Origin: a virus | Direction: 5' to 3' (one strand) | IMG/VR virus record: IMGVR_UViG_3300046733_001521 | Location: 1-31,045 of that record | DNA length: 31,045 nt | Shown: one piece after another, positions 15,801 to 24,343 of the stretch | Numbering within the stretch: the first letter of the stretch is position 1 | How the letters are laid out: each line of letters starts with the position of its first letter | Notes under the pieces: model-generated | Database searches by the model: none | Seen by the model: only the letters and a program-made list of their open reading frames with translations | Told to the model about the DNA's origin: nothing | Made by a program: the position numbers and the translations under genes

Positions 15801-17157
15801 GCCTTCAAGGATCGATTCAATTAATGAAAATGGTTATCACATGCCATTCTATCAACCTGGTTGGTTAAGCGCAGATATAAGATCACTTTCTCTCTTAGCG
15901 CAAGCATTAGTATTTAGCGGAGAAGATGCACGATCTGGAGGTGATATATTTGAAAGAACAGTTCAAATTGTATTACGATTTCTTATTGAATCAAATTCGC
16001 AAAACCGCAATCAACTTGTATTAGAACAACAACTTGGTGCTCAAAAGTTTTTTGATTCGAGTGTAAGATCCGGCGACTACGCGTATTTTACTTCCAACGA
16101 ACTAGGAAATAGCGAAACGAAATTAAGTCCTTCGCAATCATACGAAAGTAATATTGTTTCTTCCGCTTATCCATGGAGCTTAGGATCTGGAAATGATGAT
16201 ACCTATGGAACATCTTCCGAGCAGAGGTGGGTCATGAATGGTGTCACTGAGGAAAATATAAGAACATGGAGAAATGATCCATTTGGTAAACTCAATGTAG
16301 TTTGGGTAGCTAAAGATGTATCAACTGATAGTAACGCAGAAGGAGGTTTTCACACACCTGTTATTGATATTGATGCGTCAGAAAATAAAACATACCGTTT
16401 TTCAGTTTGGCTTAAACAGCAAAATGATAATGGTAAAAAATATTTCGGGGTGTACGCTCGAGATACTGGTGGAGATATAACCAGCGATAGTCTTCGCTCT
16501 TCGGGTCAAACAAGTGGAGGAAACCATAACAAATATTTTTGGAATGGAGATTTAGAAACAAACGATGAATGGTATTTAGTGGTTGGATTTATTCGTCCTG
16601 AAGATGGCACTATTCAAAAGCAATTATCAAATGATTTTGCAGGAATTTATAATACATCTGGCGTAAGAGTAAAAGAAAGTAATGTAGAAATTAAGTATTT
16701 AAGTGATGTGAATGGTTTAAGATTGAGAGCTTATCAATCTAATAATCCTTCCGGAACAGGTGATGAAGTTGAAATGTGGGGTCCACGCATTGATGTAGTT
16801 GATGGTAACGAACCTACAATTGACAAATTAATTTTCCCTACGATCGACTCTGATATACTTTACGGTGTAAAGAAAAGACCTTCACCAAAAACTGTTTATA
16901 AACTTAATAATTTTTCTACTACAGTTCTTGGTGTTACAGAAAGCATAGACGTAAATTCAATTACAACGAATGATATAAATTATTTCAATCAATCAAACTA
17001 TAACGAAAATTTAAAATTTATTGATACAACAAAAATTGGATCTTACTATAATGTCGTAATTTCAGATATGACAAACGTTGAAGAGTCTGGACATATATCT
17101 CAAACTGATGATGCTATAAGTTATAGTGGTTCATCTCAAAGTGGAGGAGGATATTAA
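12892..17157 (+). CDS. 7: Baseplate wedge gp7, 1421 aa, enlarged with lectin-like and carbohydrate-binding-like domains
   Basis: gp7 initiates the wedge and spans it radially. T4 gp7 is 1032 aa. Residues 1-90 (VYYLKGQSN...GYFYPLY...HTF...FYMP) form a domain that also begins the collar fibre at 24344. Residues about 120-260 carry the marine gp7 core (LRESSETLISLLSDYYNYLN, YKRIVKYYSIRGSEESVLVF, FDELVEVLYPKDFLLKPSDG). Residues about 368-505 resemble a LamG/concanavalin-type domain (FSMVARIKPS, LNEWSTVAVRGARD). Around 890-930 come KLQDSNYWQDYSYEIRSGLQ and LRLVHPAGMKLFAALLLQII, strong gp7 signatures. Residues about 1150-1305 resemble a carbohydrate-binding sandwich (YRFSVWLKQ, YLVVGFIRPED, LRAYQSN). 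It ends in SGGGY. Position between gp6 and gp8 fits. The extra domains are inferred from pattern. Confidence 0.8.
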   Translation: MSVYYLKGQSNYGDSAGLTGYFYPLYTDASLISGLYHTHTFVGLDDVVFYMPMSEKNHAVLNAPAVSSYGGLTYQEYATYNIDVDGGIFYTDLPSLPVQQIISVAAYTPRQAMQPRKRTTNVESSRVEDLIPVQLRESSETLISLLSDYYNYLNQQDQASDIFNRIVSEQDIDSTSLDYLDRLQNEIAKTVPESRTLDKVSLYKRIVKYYSIRGSEESVLVFFRLFFDELVEVLYPKDFLLKPSDGDWKSNDNIINYTDFISGSTSVDSSFSEENLNDLISFRDSADSQIATGQITRVEKLLEESAFNHPVSDSDNGHIIELDARQTERYDNTNLDEPTFKPFDHNANADAQATALLKNGVTYSPIEGFDFTANPSGGSFSGNHVDLGQIYQTENITNVTNRFSMVARIKPSATVSASVGEIFNTGNSYPSHSLYLNGNKLGISVWKWGSFYGYNSSTLRGSTSVPLNEWSTVAVRGARDSDATPESGGDGWVEVSVNGETWERIWDDSDYGTPTSFNINNVLSQTGSFNYSIENFTENGTFNGKPKYTSTTLINSGTGSDAVLEAASSFVIQFYNDLTEINFSSIPFGNEEEGVYGYWILSTNTIQRVPIVMWPDIDTNVEMYETTYGSYSLINRNIKSQFTPVWEQYLLNETSRGTGIGNGPNNSGAARTNFFDVIKDFNRQLQDSGGTRRVRYPIHYRQGSYTADPNTPEASFESNDKQLTWVTTKDFLDVKDKSGHLRLGVHRWSNYYRGNILHFSYFNTQLTQSDLIRIHEYYSLFYKNKWGLRVNVDENASLLDADTITNLTNDSYRLEDLSGPKIDEFWTYDEDKFGSVLTGFKILGTSGSINWGDGSIPISYSNDIAVQHTFGPSSYLQGQYNDRKGFISDVNKLQDSNYWQDYSYEIRSGLQNVEWINEYLRLVHPAGMKLFAALLLQIIRKNIWTGYTNYREGNPQEEGQLDKWLAKLIPPSRIDSINENGYHMPFYQPGWLSADIRSLSLLAQALVFSGEDARSGGDIFERTVQIVLRFLIESNSQNRNQLVLEQQLGAQKFFDSSVRSGDYAYFTSNELGNSETKLSPSQSYESNIVSSAYPWSLGSGNDDTYGTSSEQRWVMNGVTEENIRTWRNDPFGKLNVVWVAKDVSTDSNAEGGFHTPVIDIDASENKTYRFSVWLKQQNDNGKKYFGVYARDTGGDITSDSLRSSGQTSGGNHNKYFWNGDLETNDEWYLVVGFIRPEDGTIQKQLSNDFAGIYNTSGVRVKESNVEIKYLSDVNGLRLRAYQSNNPSGTGDEVEMWGPRIDVVDGNEPTIDKLIFPTIDSDILYGVKKRPSPKTVYKLNNFSTTVLGVTESIDVNSITTNDINYFNQSNYNENLKFIDTTKIGSYYNVVISDMTNVEESGHISQTDDAISYSGSSQSGGGY
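17143..17150 (+). promoter_or_regulatory. Strong Shine-Dalgarno GGAGGAGG before the 124-aa gene
   Basis: GGAGGAGG lies 8 nt before the ATG at 17159 and is embedded in the last codons of gp7, where it encodes the Gly-Gly of the C-terminal GGY. It is the strongest Shine-Dalgarno in the window and fixes the start of the small gene. Confidence 0.8.
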
Positions 17158-17158
17158 T

Positions 17159-17533
17159 ATGAGTTATCAAAAAAGACTTTTAGGACAACAATTAGGAGCG
17201 TTTGTATTTCGTGATCCTCCTTTAGTCATCGCAAATCACGATCTTGCACACGCATCTGGATCTTTTTGGACTACAGATTATGCATATACCGAAGGAAATA
17301 GTGTTTCAGGTATGAGACTTTTTTGGGATCCTCCTGCCTTTGGAACGCAAACAATTTTTTGGGGAGATGCTACAAGCGAAACATTTGAAAAGGGAGATTC
17401 ATTATCTCACTCCTGGCCTGCATCATTTGATCCTCCTCAGTTTGCGTCAGGAACATTAACACAAACAACTAATAATTATATGAGTGGAAATTATGTAAGA
17501 GGTTCTTCAAATTTTTACGAGAAACTTATATAA
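17159..17533 (+). CDS. Orphan 124-aa aromatic protein between gp7 and gp8, with three DPP motifs
   Basis: I do not recognise this protein. It begins MSYQKRLLGQQLGAFVFRDP and contains three similarly spaced motifs: FRDPPLVIA (about 17-25), FWDPPAFGTQTIFWGD (about 55-70), and SFDPPQFASGTLT (about 90-102). It is rich in Trp, Phe, Tyr, Ser and Gly, has no cysteine, no signal peptide and no membrane segment, and looks beta-structured. I chose ATG at 17159 because it follows an exceptionally strong Shine-Dalgarno; an upstream in-frame ATG at 17126 would lie inside gp7. The strong ribosome-binding site suggests high output, so a structural subunit is plausible, perhaps decorating gp7 or gp8. T4 has no gene in this place. 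Confidence 0.75.
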   Translation: MSYQKRLLGQQLGAFVFRDPPLVIANHDLAHASGSFWTTDYAYTEGNSVSGMRLFWDPPAFGTQTIFWGDATSETFEKGDSLSHSWPASFDPPQFASGTLTQTTNNYMSGNYVRGSSNFYEKLI

Positions 17534-17536
17534 ATA
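17529..17536 (+). promoter_or_regulatory. Late promoter (TATAAATA) before gp8
   Basis: An exact late octamer overlapping the stop codon of the 124-aa gene (17531-17533). The predicted start is near 17542, giving a leader of about 35 nt with a purine-rich stretch (AAAGAAAGAA, 17561-17570) just before the gp8 ATG at 17577. Confidence 0.75.
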
Positions 17537-17576
17537 AAACTATTAACAACAAACTTGATTAAAGAAAGAAATAACA

Positions 17577-19085
17577 ATGGCAGCTATTATTACAGACGAT
17601 TTTAGACGTAGCTCAACTACGTTTTTATTGAATGATATCAAAGACCAAAATACAGGAGCTCAAGATTCTCCTAATAGCGGTACTTATGAATATTTTATTG
17701 GAATTGGTAAATCGGATGCATGGGAAAATGATGCCGGCGATTTATCTGAAACAGATCAAAACTTTTCAACGCCTTTACCAACTGGTAGTGTAATTGAAGC
17801 AAAAGAGGTAATTGACAATCTTATTGGTGCAGTTGCGATTAAGCCCGCGAATGCGTATCATGTAATTCCTCGAATTGATTGGGCGGCAAATCGCAGATTT
17901 AAACGTTGGAACGAAAATGATCCAACTATGTTCGATGTTACTACTGATGGAGCTAATACGTATTATCCATGTTATGCAATTTATGCTGATAAAATTTATG
18001 TTTGCTTAGATAATGATTCGAATAATTCTTATTCTACAAATGGATCTTATATTCCAGGGCTTTCTAGTAATACGCCAGTTGGAGAAGCTTCTGACCGACT
18101 TCCTGAAAGATTAGATGATAATTACATCTGGGCCTACGTTGCAGATTTAGATAATAACTCTGAGTTCAATACAGACCAATTTGTTTCTATATCCGAAATA
18201 GCAGATGGTAGTGCTACTGATGCTACAACAGCAACTGGTGGTATGGTTTATGGATTCGAAATTATAAATCCTGGCACTGGCATTAGCGGAACTGATTTTA
18301 AATTGTTATTGAATGACAATGATGGAGCCGTTTCAACTGAAATAGATCTTACTGTTAATAATAGCGGTGTAGGAAGCTCAGCAAAAGGCGTTATTATGAC
18401 TTCTTATTCTGCTCCGCTCGACTTTCAAGCACAAACAAATGGAACAGTACGAGCAAGTGTTGTTCCTGGTCCTGGTATAACCGCAACAACTCTTCCAGTA
18501 ATTCGTCCTTTAGTTGCTCCTATTTTAGGATTTGGTTACACACCTACTGCGGATCTTCCTTCTTTTTATGCGGGTCTTGCTGTAAATTACAATGGTGACG
18601 TTGGTGGAGAATTATCAACAAGCGTTTCTTACCGTCAAATTTCTCTTTTACGTAATCCTACTCGCTTTGATGATGATTCACCAAGTCCAACTGGTGATGG
18701 ACTTTATGATAATGAAGAAGTTTATAACACGCTTCGCAGATTTGAGTTTGGAGCTCTCGAAGATCTTTCTAATATTTCTGCAGGTAATATTATTACTGAA
18801 ACTACTACTGGTTTAACCGAGACTCCAGCTAAAGCGTATGTTGATTTCGTTGATGATACTAACAAGTATGTATATTTTCACCAAAACGAAAGTGCTGAAA
18901 TTAATCAACAAGAATTTTCAGCAACAGGGGATATCACAATTGGTGTAACATCATATACAGGATATACCATCACCGATCCCGAATATACGCCATACAGTGG
19001 TGAAGTCTATTTTGTAGAAAACAGAAAACCTATTCAAAGGGCAGCTTCTCAAGAAGAAGAAATTAAATTAGTAATACAGTTCTAA
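17577..19085 (+). CDS. 8: Baseplate wedge subunit gp8, 502 aa
   Basis: gp8 is an outer wedge protein that dimerises and contacts gp7 and gp10. Clear T4-like matches are EYFIGIGKSDAW (about 39-50), YHVIPRIDWA (about 93-102), the IYVCLDN strand, NYIWAYVADL, SYRQISLLRNPTRFDD, and the C-terminal GEVYFVENRKPIQRAASQEE ending in IKLVIQF. These correspond to T4 gp8 segments such as the VIPRRDW strand and the GEMIYMENRPPI terminus. The protein is about 170 residues longer than T4 gp8 (334 aa). Most of the excess lies between about 205 and 340, including a beta-type segment with VYGFEIINPGTGISGTDFKL. It has its own late promoter and a purine-rich leader. Confidence 0.9.
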   Translation: MAAIITDDFRRSSTTFLLNDIKDQNTGAQDSPNSGTYEYFIGIGKSDAWENDAGDLSETDQNFSTPLPTGSVIEAKEVIDNLIGAVAIKPANAYHVIPRIDWAANRRFKRWNENDPTMFDVTTDGANTYYPCYAIYADKIYVCLDNDSNNSYSTNGSYIPGLSSNTPVGEASDRLPERLDDNYIWAYVADLDNNSEFNTDQFVSISEIADGSATDATTATGGMVYGFEIINPGTGISGTDFKLLLNDNDGAVSTEIDLTVNNSGVGSSAKGVIMTSYSAPLDFQAQTNGTVRASVVPGPGITATTLPVIRPLVAPILGFGYTPTADLPSFYAGLAVNYNGDVGGELSTSVSYRQISLLRNPTRFDDDSPSPTGDGLYDNEEVYNTLRRFEFGALEDLSNISAGNIITETTTGLTETPAKAYVDFVDDTNKYVYFHQNESAEINQQEFSATGDITIGVTSYTGYTITDPEYTPYSGEVYFVENRKPIQRAASQEEEIKLVIQF

Positions 19086-19088
19086 ACT

Positions 19089-22000
19089 ATGTCTATTAAA
19101 GCTTATGATGTACCTCCTTATAATGACGATTTTAATACATCCTCGTTAGAAGGCAAAAATTACTTGCGAATTTTATTCAAGCCGGGACTCAGTGTTCAGG
19201 TTCGTGAATTAAATCAATTGCAGTCGATGCTGCAATCCCAAATTGACAAATTTGGAAAAAGTGTCTATGAGGAAGGACCGGTTTTAGATGGAAGCACATT
19301 CTTTACTGATAACACAGATTTTATCGATGTTACAATTGATTCTACTGCAGTAACTAATGGTCTAATGTCAAATCTCAATTTGACGTATGGTACAAACATT
19401 CGTGTTTTAGGCAGTACAATTGATCAGGATTTAGCAGCTGAAATTTATGCGCATAAGGTACTTTCAACGACTACTAATTCGGTAAGATTTTATATTCGTT
19501 ATAATTCTTCTGGCGCTGTTGCAGGAGGTACCGAAACAAATACAGAAGTATTTACTAATGGAAGCGCGTTAATAAACAACGAAGGTATATCGATTGGTGC
19601 ATCAACCGTTATTGGCCAAGGAGGTAATTTTGGTACTATAACTAATCTTGGTTATGCAGGACGAATTACAACTGATATTGGCGTGTTTTTTGCTCGTGGT
19701 TCTTTCATATATAATGATTCTGTTAAATACACATTCATTGAAAAACCAAGTAAGGAATTTCAAATTACAGGTAAAGCAGTATTTCGATTAGACGAATCTG
19801 CAGTAGGTGCACTAACAGATACAACTCTCTACGATAATGCTGCTGGTACACCAAATGATAAAGCTCCTGGCGCTGATCGTTATGCAATTACACTTACACC
19901 TTTATTCCTAACAGATCAAAGTGAACTTACAAACATTGCAAATAATTCTTTTGTTTTAGCTTCTACAACAAGTGGAACAGCGCTGATCAATTACTTAGAT
20001 CTTTTAGATGTTTCCACTAGTCAATACGTTGCAGCTGCTCGTACTGAGTACTCACAACTTGATTCTAAACTAGCAGTACGTACTTCAGAAGAAAGTGGTA
20101 ACTACACGGTTAATCCTTTTAAGGTTTCTGTTAGAGAACATTTAAATGATACTGCAGGAAATGGTGGAAGATACGAATCTGCTGATGGAGGAGATGCATC
20201 TAAATATGTTACTACAATTGAACCTTCAGTTGCTTACGTGCAAGGTTATCGTATTCCACTTGAGGAAACATTAGAAATTTCTGTTGATAAAGCACGAACA
20301 ACTTTAGATACGCCTGAAACAACATTCGGTTCTGCAAATATTGGTAACTATATCGAAGGTAGTATTGTAAACGTTCCCAATTTTAATAAACCCGATGAAA
20401 CATATGTGTTCAGTGGTACTGGCTCAGTTACTTGTAGAATTCGTTCAATTGAAAAAGTTGGGTCTCTTTATCGCGCATATATTTACGACTTAAGCGGTGA
20501 TATACCCCGTGATGCTACAACACTTACAGGAGATAATGCAGAGGACGATAACGATACATTTGTATTTACATTAAGCGATACTGATACGAGTGCACCAACA
20601 CCAATTTTTAATTCTGCTAATAATACTAGTCTAATTCCATTACCTTATAATACAATATCGAGTATTGAGAAAGGTGGATCTTCACCTAATTTCGAAAGTG
20701 AAGTTGTTGTACGTGCAATTCAAACTGGTATTACACCTTCTGCAGGGTCCATTACACTTACTGTTAATGGTTTAACTGGTAAGAGTGCAGGAAGATTTTT
20801 TAATGACTCTGATAACGCTTACGTTGTAATTGACGAAACTGACGGAAGTGTTGTAGCCGCAACCTTTAATACATTTGGTGGAACGAACAATAGTACCGTT
20901 ACACTTTCAAGCGCTGGATCTAATTCAGTCACAGTTATTGCTCCAGTAAAACTTAAATTAGGAGCTGGTGGTTTAACCAGAAAACAAAAACAAGAAGAAC
21001 CTATAACAGATGAGGTAGTTACAGCTGGTGCAGTAGCTACAAACGATTCTTTTGATCTAGCTAATTATGATATAATTGAAATTGTTTCTGTTACAGATGG
21101 AAGTGATGTTGCAATTCCATCTACTGATTACGAATTAGATAATGGTCAACGAGATGGTCTTTATAAGGTTGGTAAAATCAAGTACACTGGATCAGGAGTA
21201 ACTGGATTAAAGGTTACATACAAATATTACACTCATGGTAGTGGTGATTTCTTTGATGTAACTTCTTATCCTGATTATGCCGGTGCCGGATACGCCGATA
21301 TTCCACAATATAAAGGCGCGTATCTTTCAGACGTATTAGACTTTAGGCCTAAGGATAACGCGACAAGTACATTTACACTTGATCCAAATAGTCCTACTAA
21401 AATTACTTTAAATTACTATCTTTCTCGTTTAGATAAAGTTACAGTTAATACATTAGGAGACTTTAGTGTATTAAGTGGAGAAGCTTCTAATCAGCCTGAT
21501 CCTCCTAAAGTGCCTGCAGATTCAATGGCGCTGTATGATCTTTTTGTTCCTGCATATACTCGTTCTGTAAGTGATATTCAATTACGACACATTGATAATC
21601 GTAGATTTACAATGCGAGATATTGGCCGACTTGAAAAACGTATCGAAAATCTTGAATATTACACTTCGCTATCTTTGCTTGAAAGAGAAGCAAATGGCAA
21701 ACAAATTCTTGACGCTGATGGCGAAAGATTTAAAAATGGTATACTCGTAGATAGTTTTCAAACACAAGGTATTGCTGATGTGCTTGATCCAAAATTAAAG
21801 GTAGCATTTGATACTCAAAAAGGAGAGCTACGACCACAATATAGTATTAATAATAAGAGACTTCGATTTGCTGGATATAATGGTAGCGATGATGCTTTAA
21901 CACGGGTTGATGGTGGAGGAACTCTTCTTAGTTTACCATTTACATCAACTCCTTTAATTACTCAAGACACCGCGAGTATTGATATTAGTGTTAACCCTTA

Positions 22001-24128
22001 TGATCTTGCGTCTTGGAATGGCACCGTTGAATTATCACCTGCAAGTGATGAATGGATTGAAACAGATCGTAGACCAGATGTTGTATTTAATATCAATGGT
22101 GGACTTGATGCTCTTGCAAATACATTGAATGAAAGTGATGCTCTTACAACTTACGCAAACGCTTGGGAAACACACTCAATTGGAAAAAAATTAAGTAGCT
22201 CTTCTAAAACAATATTCCCATATACGAGAAACGGAAAAAACGCAAGTGCGGTTGCTGATAAAGTCGCGGCAGGTTTTACCGGCTGGCAGCCAGTTCGTCA
22301 AACAACTTCAACATTTGAAACAACAGAGATCCGTGAAGGAATTAAACAAGAAGCAACTGTCAATACGGTTGAACAAAATATTGGAGATAGCGTTGTAGAT
22401 GTTAGCTTTATTCCTTTTATTCGCTCACGCCGAGTATACTTTAAAGCACAGCTGCTTAAACCAAATACACGAGTTTATGCTTTCTTCGATGGAATTGATG
22501 TAAGTGATTTTTGTACTAAAGGAACATTTGTAAAGCACTCAGATAACTCTACTGTTTACGCATCTACGCTTGATGCGTCCGAAAGTGATGTATTCCCTGG
22601 TAATACTCGAGTTGAACTAGTAACAGATTCTGAAGGTGATCTTGAAGGATATTTCATTATTCCAAATAATCAAACATATAAGTTTAGAACAGGAACTCGT
22701 AAGTTCAAATTTACAGATTCAAGCACAAATGATTTAGCAAACACTACAACTTCTGCGGAAGTAATGTATACCGCAAGTGGTTTATTACAATCTAAAGAAG
22801 CACAGATAGTTTCTACACAGCAGATACAACTTGAATCAACGGGAGAAAGAGTGCAACAACTTCGTCAAGGCATCCTTGAGGAAACTAAAACTGCATATTA
22901 TGATCCTCTTGCACAATCATTTATCATTGGTAATATTCCAACAGGTACATACACCACTAAGATTGATTTATACTTTAAAGCTCGTTCAGAAAACGTGCCT
23001 CTATCAATGCACTTAGTCACTGTTGAGAATGGTATACCTACACAAAAAATGGTTCCTTTCTCAAAGGTTATTAAAAAACCAGCTGAAGTTAACATTAGCG
23101 AGACTGCGTCCACAGCAACTACATTTGATTTTGAATCACCTGTTTATCTTTCACCTGGTGTTGAATACGCAATCGTTGTAATGTCTAACTCACCTGATTA
23201 TAGATTATGGATGGCTGAGGTTGGAGGTGATGATGTAACACCTGGCTCCGGCACACGTATTTCAAAGAACACCTACGCCGGTGTATCGTTTAAATCACAA
23301 AACGCTTCAACTTGGACACCTGATCAAAACCGCGACTTTAAGATGACTATTTATCGTGCTCAGTTTAGTAGCATTAGTGGTTATACTTATCGCGTAGATC
23401 CAATGTTTGATGGTGATACATTTAGTTTCTCTACACTTCGTTTAATATCTCAAGAGTTAAACTTTGCTGAAACGAGTACTTCATACACATTGCGTCTTGA
23501 ATCAACTGAAGATCACACTATAAGTCCTGAAGCTAATAAGTACTTTGATACTGTAAAATCGATTACCGCAGCGCCTGGAGCAGCTGCTCCAAGTAGTGGT
23601 GAAGCTGCAGTTAATATTACGCTTACAAGTACAAGCGATTTTGTAAGTCCAGTTATTGATTTAGATCGCCTTTCGCTCTTGGCTATTGATAATATTATTG
23701 GACCAAAGGGTGATCCTAACGATAGCCCTATTCCAATAGATGCTGTAGAACAAAATGGCGTAGATACAGAGCTATTGGCGGGTCATGGTGCTGGAACTGC
23801 ACGTTATATTACTCGTGAAGTTGAATTAAATAATGCCGCGGATCAATTAAATATTTTAATGCTTGCGAATAAGCCTTCAGAAGAAACCGATATTCGTGTT
23901 TATGTTCGAGTTAAATCGACCGATGAACGTATTCGTGATGTAGCATTTACAAAGGTTGAACCTCAATCGCCGCTTTTAATTGACTCTGGTAATAATTTTG
24001 GTGAAGCTGAGTATGTATTTGAAAACACTGAGCCTTTCACTTCTTTCCAAGTAAAGGTTGTATTTACATCAGAGAATACTGCATTTGCTCCTCGTATCAA
24101 AGACTTTAGAGCAATTGCAACTATTTAA
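19089..24128 (+). CDS. Large DUF4815-type baseplate/tail structural protein, 1679 aa
   Basis: This is a family I know from marine T4-like phages, where it follows gp8 in the slot of T4 gp9/gp10. The N-terminus is characteristic: DDFNTSSLEGKNYLRILFKP (about 14-33), then GLSVQVRELNQLQSMLQSQI and FGKSVYEEGPVLDGS, the DUF4815 start. Further on, YLSDVLDFRPKD and the IRHIDNRRFTMRDIGRLEKR-like segment near 835-855 are also typical, followed by a short coiled-coil-like stretch (LEKRIENLEYY). The C-terminal third has AYYDPLAQSFIIG (about 1268-1280) and FKARSENVPLSMHLVTVENG, then beta-rich domains. It probably forms the outer baseplate layer to which the fibres attach; that role is inferred from place and size. 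It starts 3 nt after the gp8 stop. Confidence 0.75.
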   Translation: MSIKAYDVPPYNDDFNTSSLEGKNYLRILFKPGLSVQVRELNQLQSMLQSQIDKFGKSVYEEGPVLDGSTFFTDNTDFIDVTIDSTAVTNGLMSNLNLTYGTNIRVLGSTIDQDLAAEIYAHKVLSTTTNSVRFYIRYNSSGAVAGGTETNTEVFTNGSALINNEGISIGASTVIGQGGNFGTITNLGYAGRITTDIGVFFARGSFIYNDSVKYTFIEKPSKEFQITGKAVFRLDESAVGALTDTTLYDNAAGTPNDKAPGADRYAITLTPLFLTDQSELTNIANNSFVLASTTSGTALINYLDLLDVSTSQYVAAARTEYSQLDSKLAVRTSEESGNYTVNPFKVSVREHLNDTAGNGGRYESADGGDASKYVTTIEPSVAYVQGYRIPLEETLEISVDKARTTLDTPETTFGSANIGNYIEGSIVNVPNFNKPDETYVFSGTGSVTCRIRSIEKVGSLYRAYIYDLSGDIPRDATTLTGDNAEDDNDTFVFTLSDTDTSAPTPIFNSANNTSLIPLPYNTISSIEKGGSSPNFESEVVVRAIQTGITPSAGSITLTVNGLTGKSAGRFFNDSDNAYVVIDETDGSVVAATFNTFGGTNNSTVTLSSAGSNSVTVIAPVKLKLGAGGLTRKQKQEEPITDEVVTAGAVATNDSFDLANYDIIEIVSVTDGSDVAIPSTDYELDNGQRDGLYKVGKIKYTGSGVTGLKVTYKYYTHGSGDFFDVTSYPDYAGAGYADIPQYKGAYLSDVLDFRPKDNATSTFTLDPNSPTKITLNYYLSRLDKVTVNTLGDFSVLSGEASNQPDPPKVPADSMALYDLFVPAYTRSVSDIQLRHIDNRRFTMRDIGRLEKRIENLEYYTSLSLLEREANGKQILDADGERFKNGILVDSFQTQGIADVLDPKLKVAFDTQKGELRPQYSINNKRLRFAGYNGSDDALTRVDGGGTLLSLPFTSTPLITQDTASIDISVNPYDLASWNGTVELSPASDEWIETDRRPDVVFNINGGLDALANTLNESDALTTYANAWETHSIGKKLSSSSKTIFPYTRNGKNASAVADKVAAGFTGWQPVRQTTSTFETTEIREGIKQEATVNTVEQNIGDSVVDVSFIPFIRSRRVYFKAQLLKPNTRVYAFFDGIDVSDFCTKGTFVKHSDNSTVYASTLDASESDVFPGNTRVELVTDSEGDLEGYFIIPNNQTYKFRTGTRKFKFTDSSTNDLANTTTSAEVMYTASGLLQSKEAQIVSTQQIQLESTGERVQQLRQGILEETKTAYYDPLAQSFIIGNIPTGTYTTKIDLYFKARSENVPLSMHLVTVENGIPTQKMVPFSKVIKKPAEVNISETASTATTFDFESPVYLSPGVEYAIVVMSNSPDYRLWMAEVGGDDVTPGSGTRISKNTYAGVSFKSQNASTWTPDQNRDFKMTIYRAQFSSISGYTYRVDPMFDGDTFSFSTLRLISQELNFAETSTSYTLRLESTEDHTISPEANKYFDTVKSITAAPGAAAPSSGEAAVNITLTSTSDFVSPVIDLDRLSLLAIDNIIGPKGDPNDSPIPIDAVEQNGVDTELLAGHGAGTARYITREVELNNAADQLNILMLANKPSEETDIRVYVRVKSTDERIRDVAFTKVEPQSPLLIDSGNNFGEAEYVFENTEPFTSFQVKVVFTSENTAFAPRIKDFRAIATI

Positions 24129-24129
24129 T

Positions 24130-24339
24130 ATGAAAAGACTTTTAGTAAAGGAAAATAAAAAATTAGAAAGAGATACTCAAACTAAAGCAATACTATCAAA
24201 TGATGTTGATGGTTATAGAGCAGCAATAGCACGAAGATCTTTAAGAAAAAACAAAGAAAAAGAATTTAACGAGTTAAAAAATAAAGTTGACAATCTTACG
24301 AATCTTGTTGAAAAGCTTGTTGAAAAATTAGATAAATAG
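24130..24339 (+). CDS. Small basic coiled-coil virion-associated protein, 69 aa
   Basis: This protein starts MKRLLVKENKKLERDTQTKA and continues ILSNDVDGYRAAIARRSLRK. The last 30 residues form a regular heptad coiled coil (NELKNKVDNLTNLVEKLVEK). I recall small proteins with the same plan (RD-x-x-T-x-A-I-x-x-x-D, then a Tyr/Arg helix, then a coiled coil) in many T4-like marine phages, function unknown. I chose ATG at 24130, one base after the preceding stop; an in-frame ATG at 24058 would only read through the end of the previous gene. It sits between the DUF4815 protein and the first fibre, so a trimerisation or fibre-adaptor role is possible but not shown. Confidence 0.75.
   Translation: MKRLLVKENKKLERDTQTKAILSNDVDGYRAAIARRSLRKNKEKEFNELKNKVDNLTNLVEKLVEKLDK
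24331..24338 (+). promoter_or_regulatory. Late promoter variant (GATAAATA) 5 nt before the first collar fibre
   Basis: GATAAATA followed by GAATT and the ATG at 24344. It overlaps the last codons and TAG stop of the 69-aa gene. One mismatch to TATAAATA at position 1, which is variable in marine T4-like phages. No Shine-Dalgarno precedes the ATG. Confidence 0.5.
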
Positions 24340-24343
24340 AATT

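Noticed and set aside
17126-17158. Upstream ATG for the 124-aa gene, inside gp7
   Set aside because: The ATG at 17159 follows a GGAGGAGG site at ideal spacing, while the upstream ATG has none and would only read gp7 codons in another frame.
24058-24129. Upstream ATG for the small coiled-coil gene
   Set aside because: The extra 24 residues are a shadow of the DUF4815 gene; similar proteins start with MKR-like residues as at 24130.
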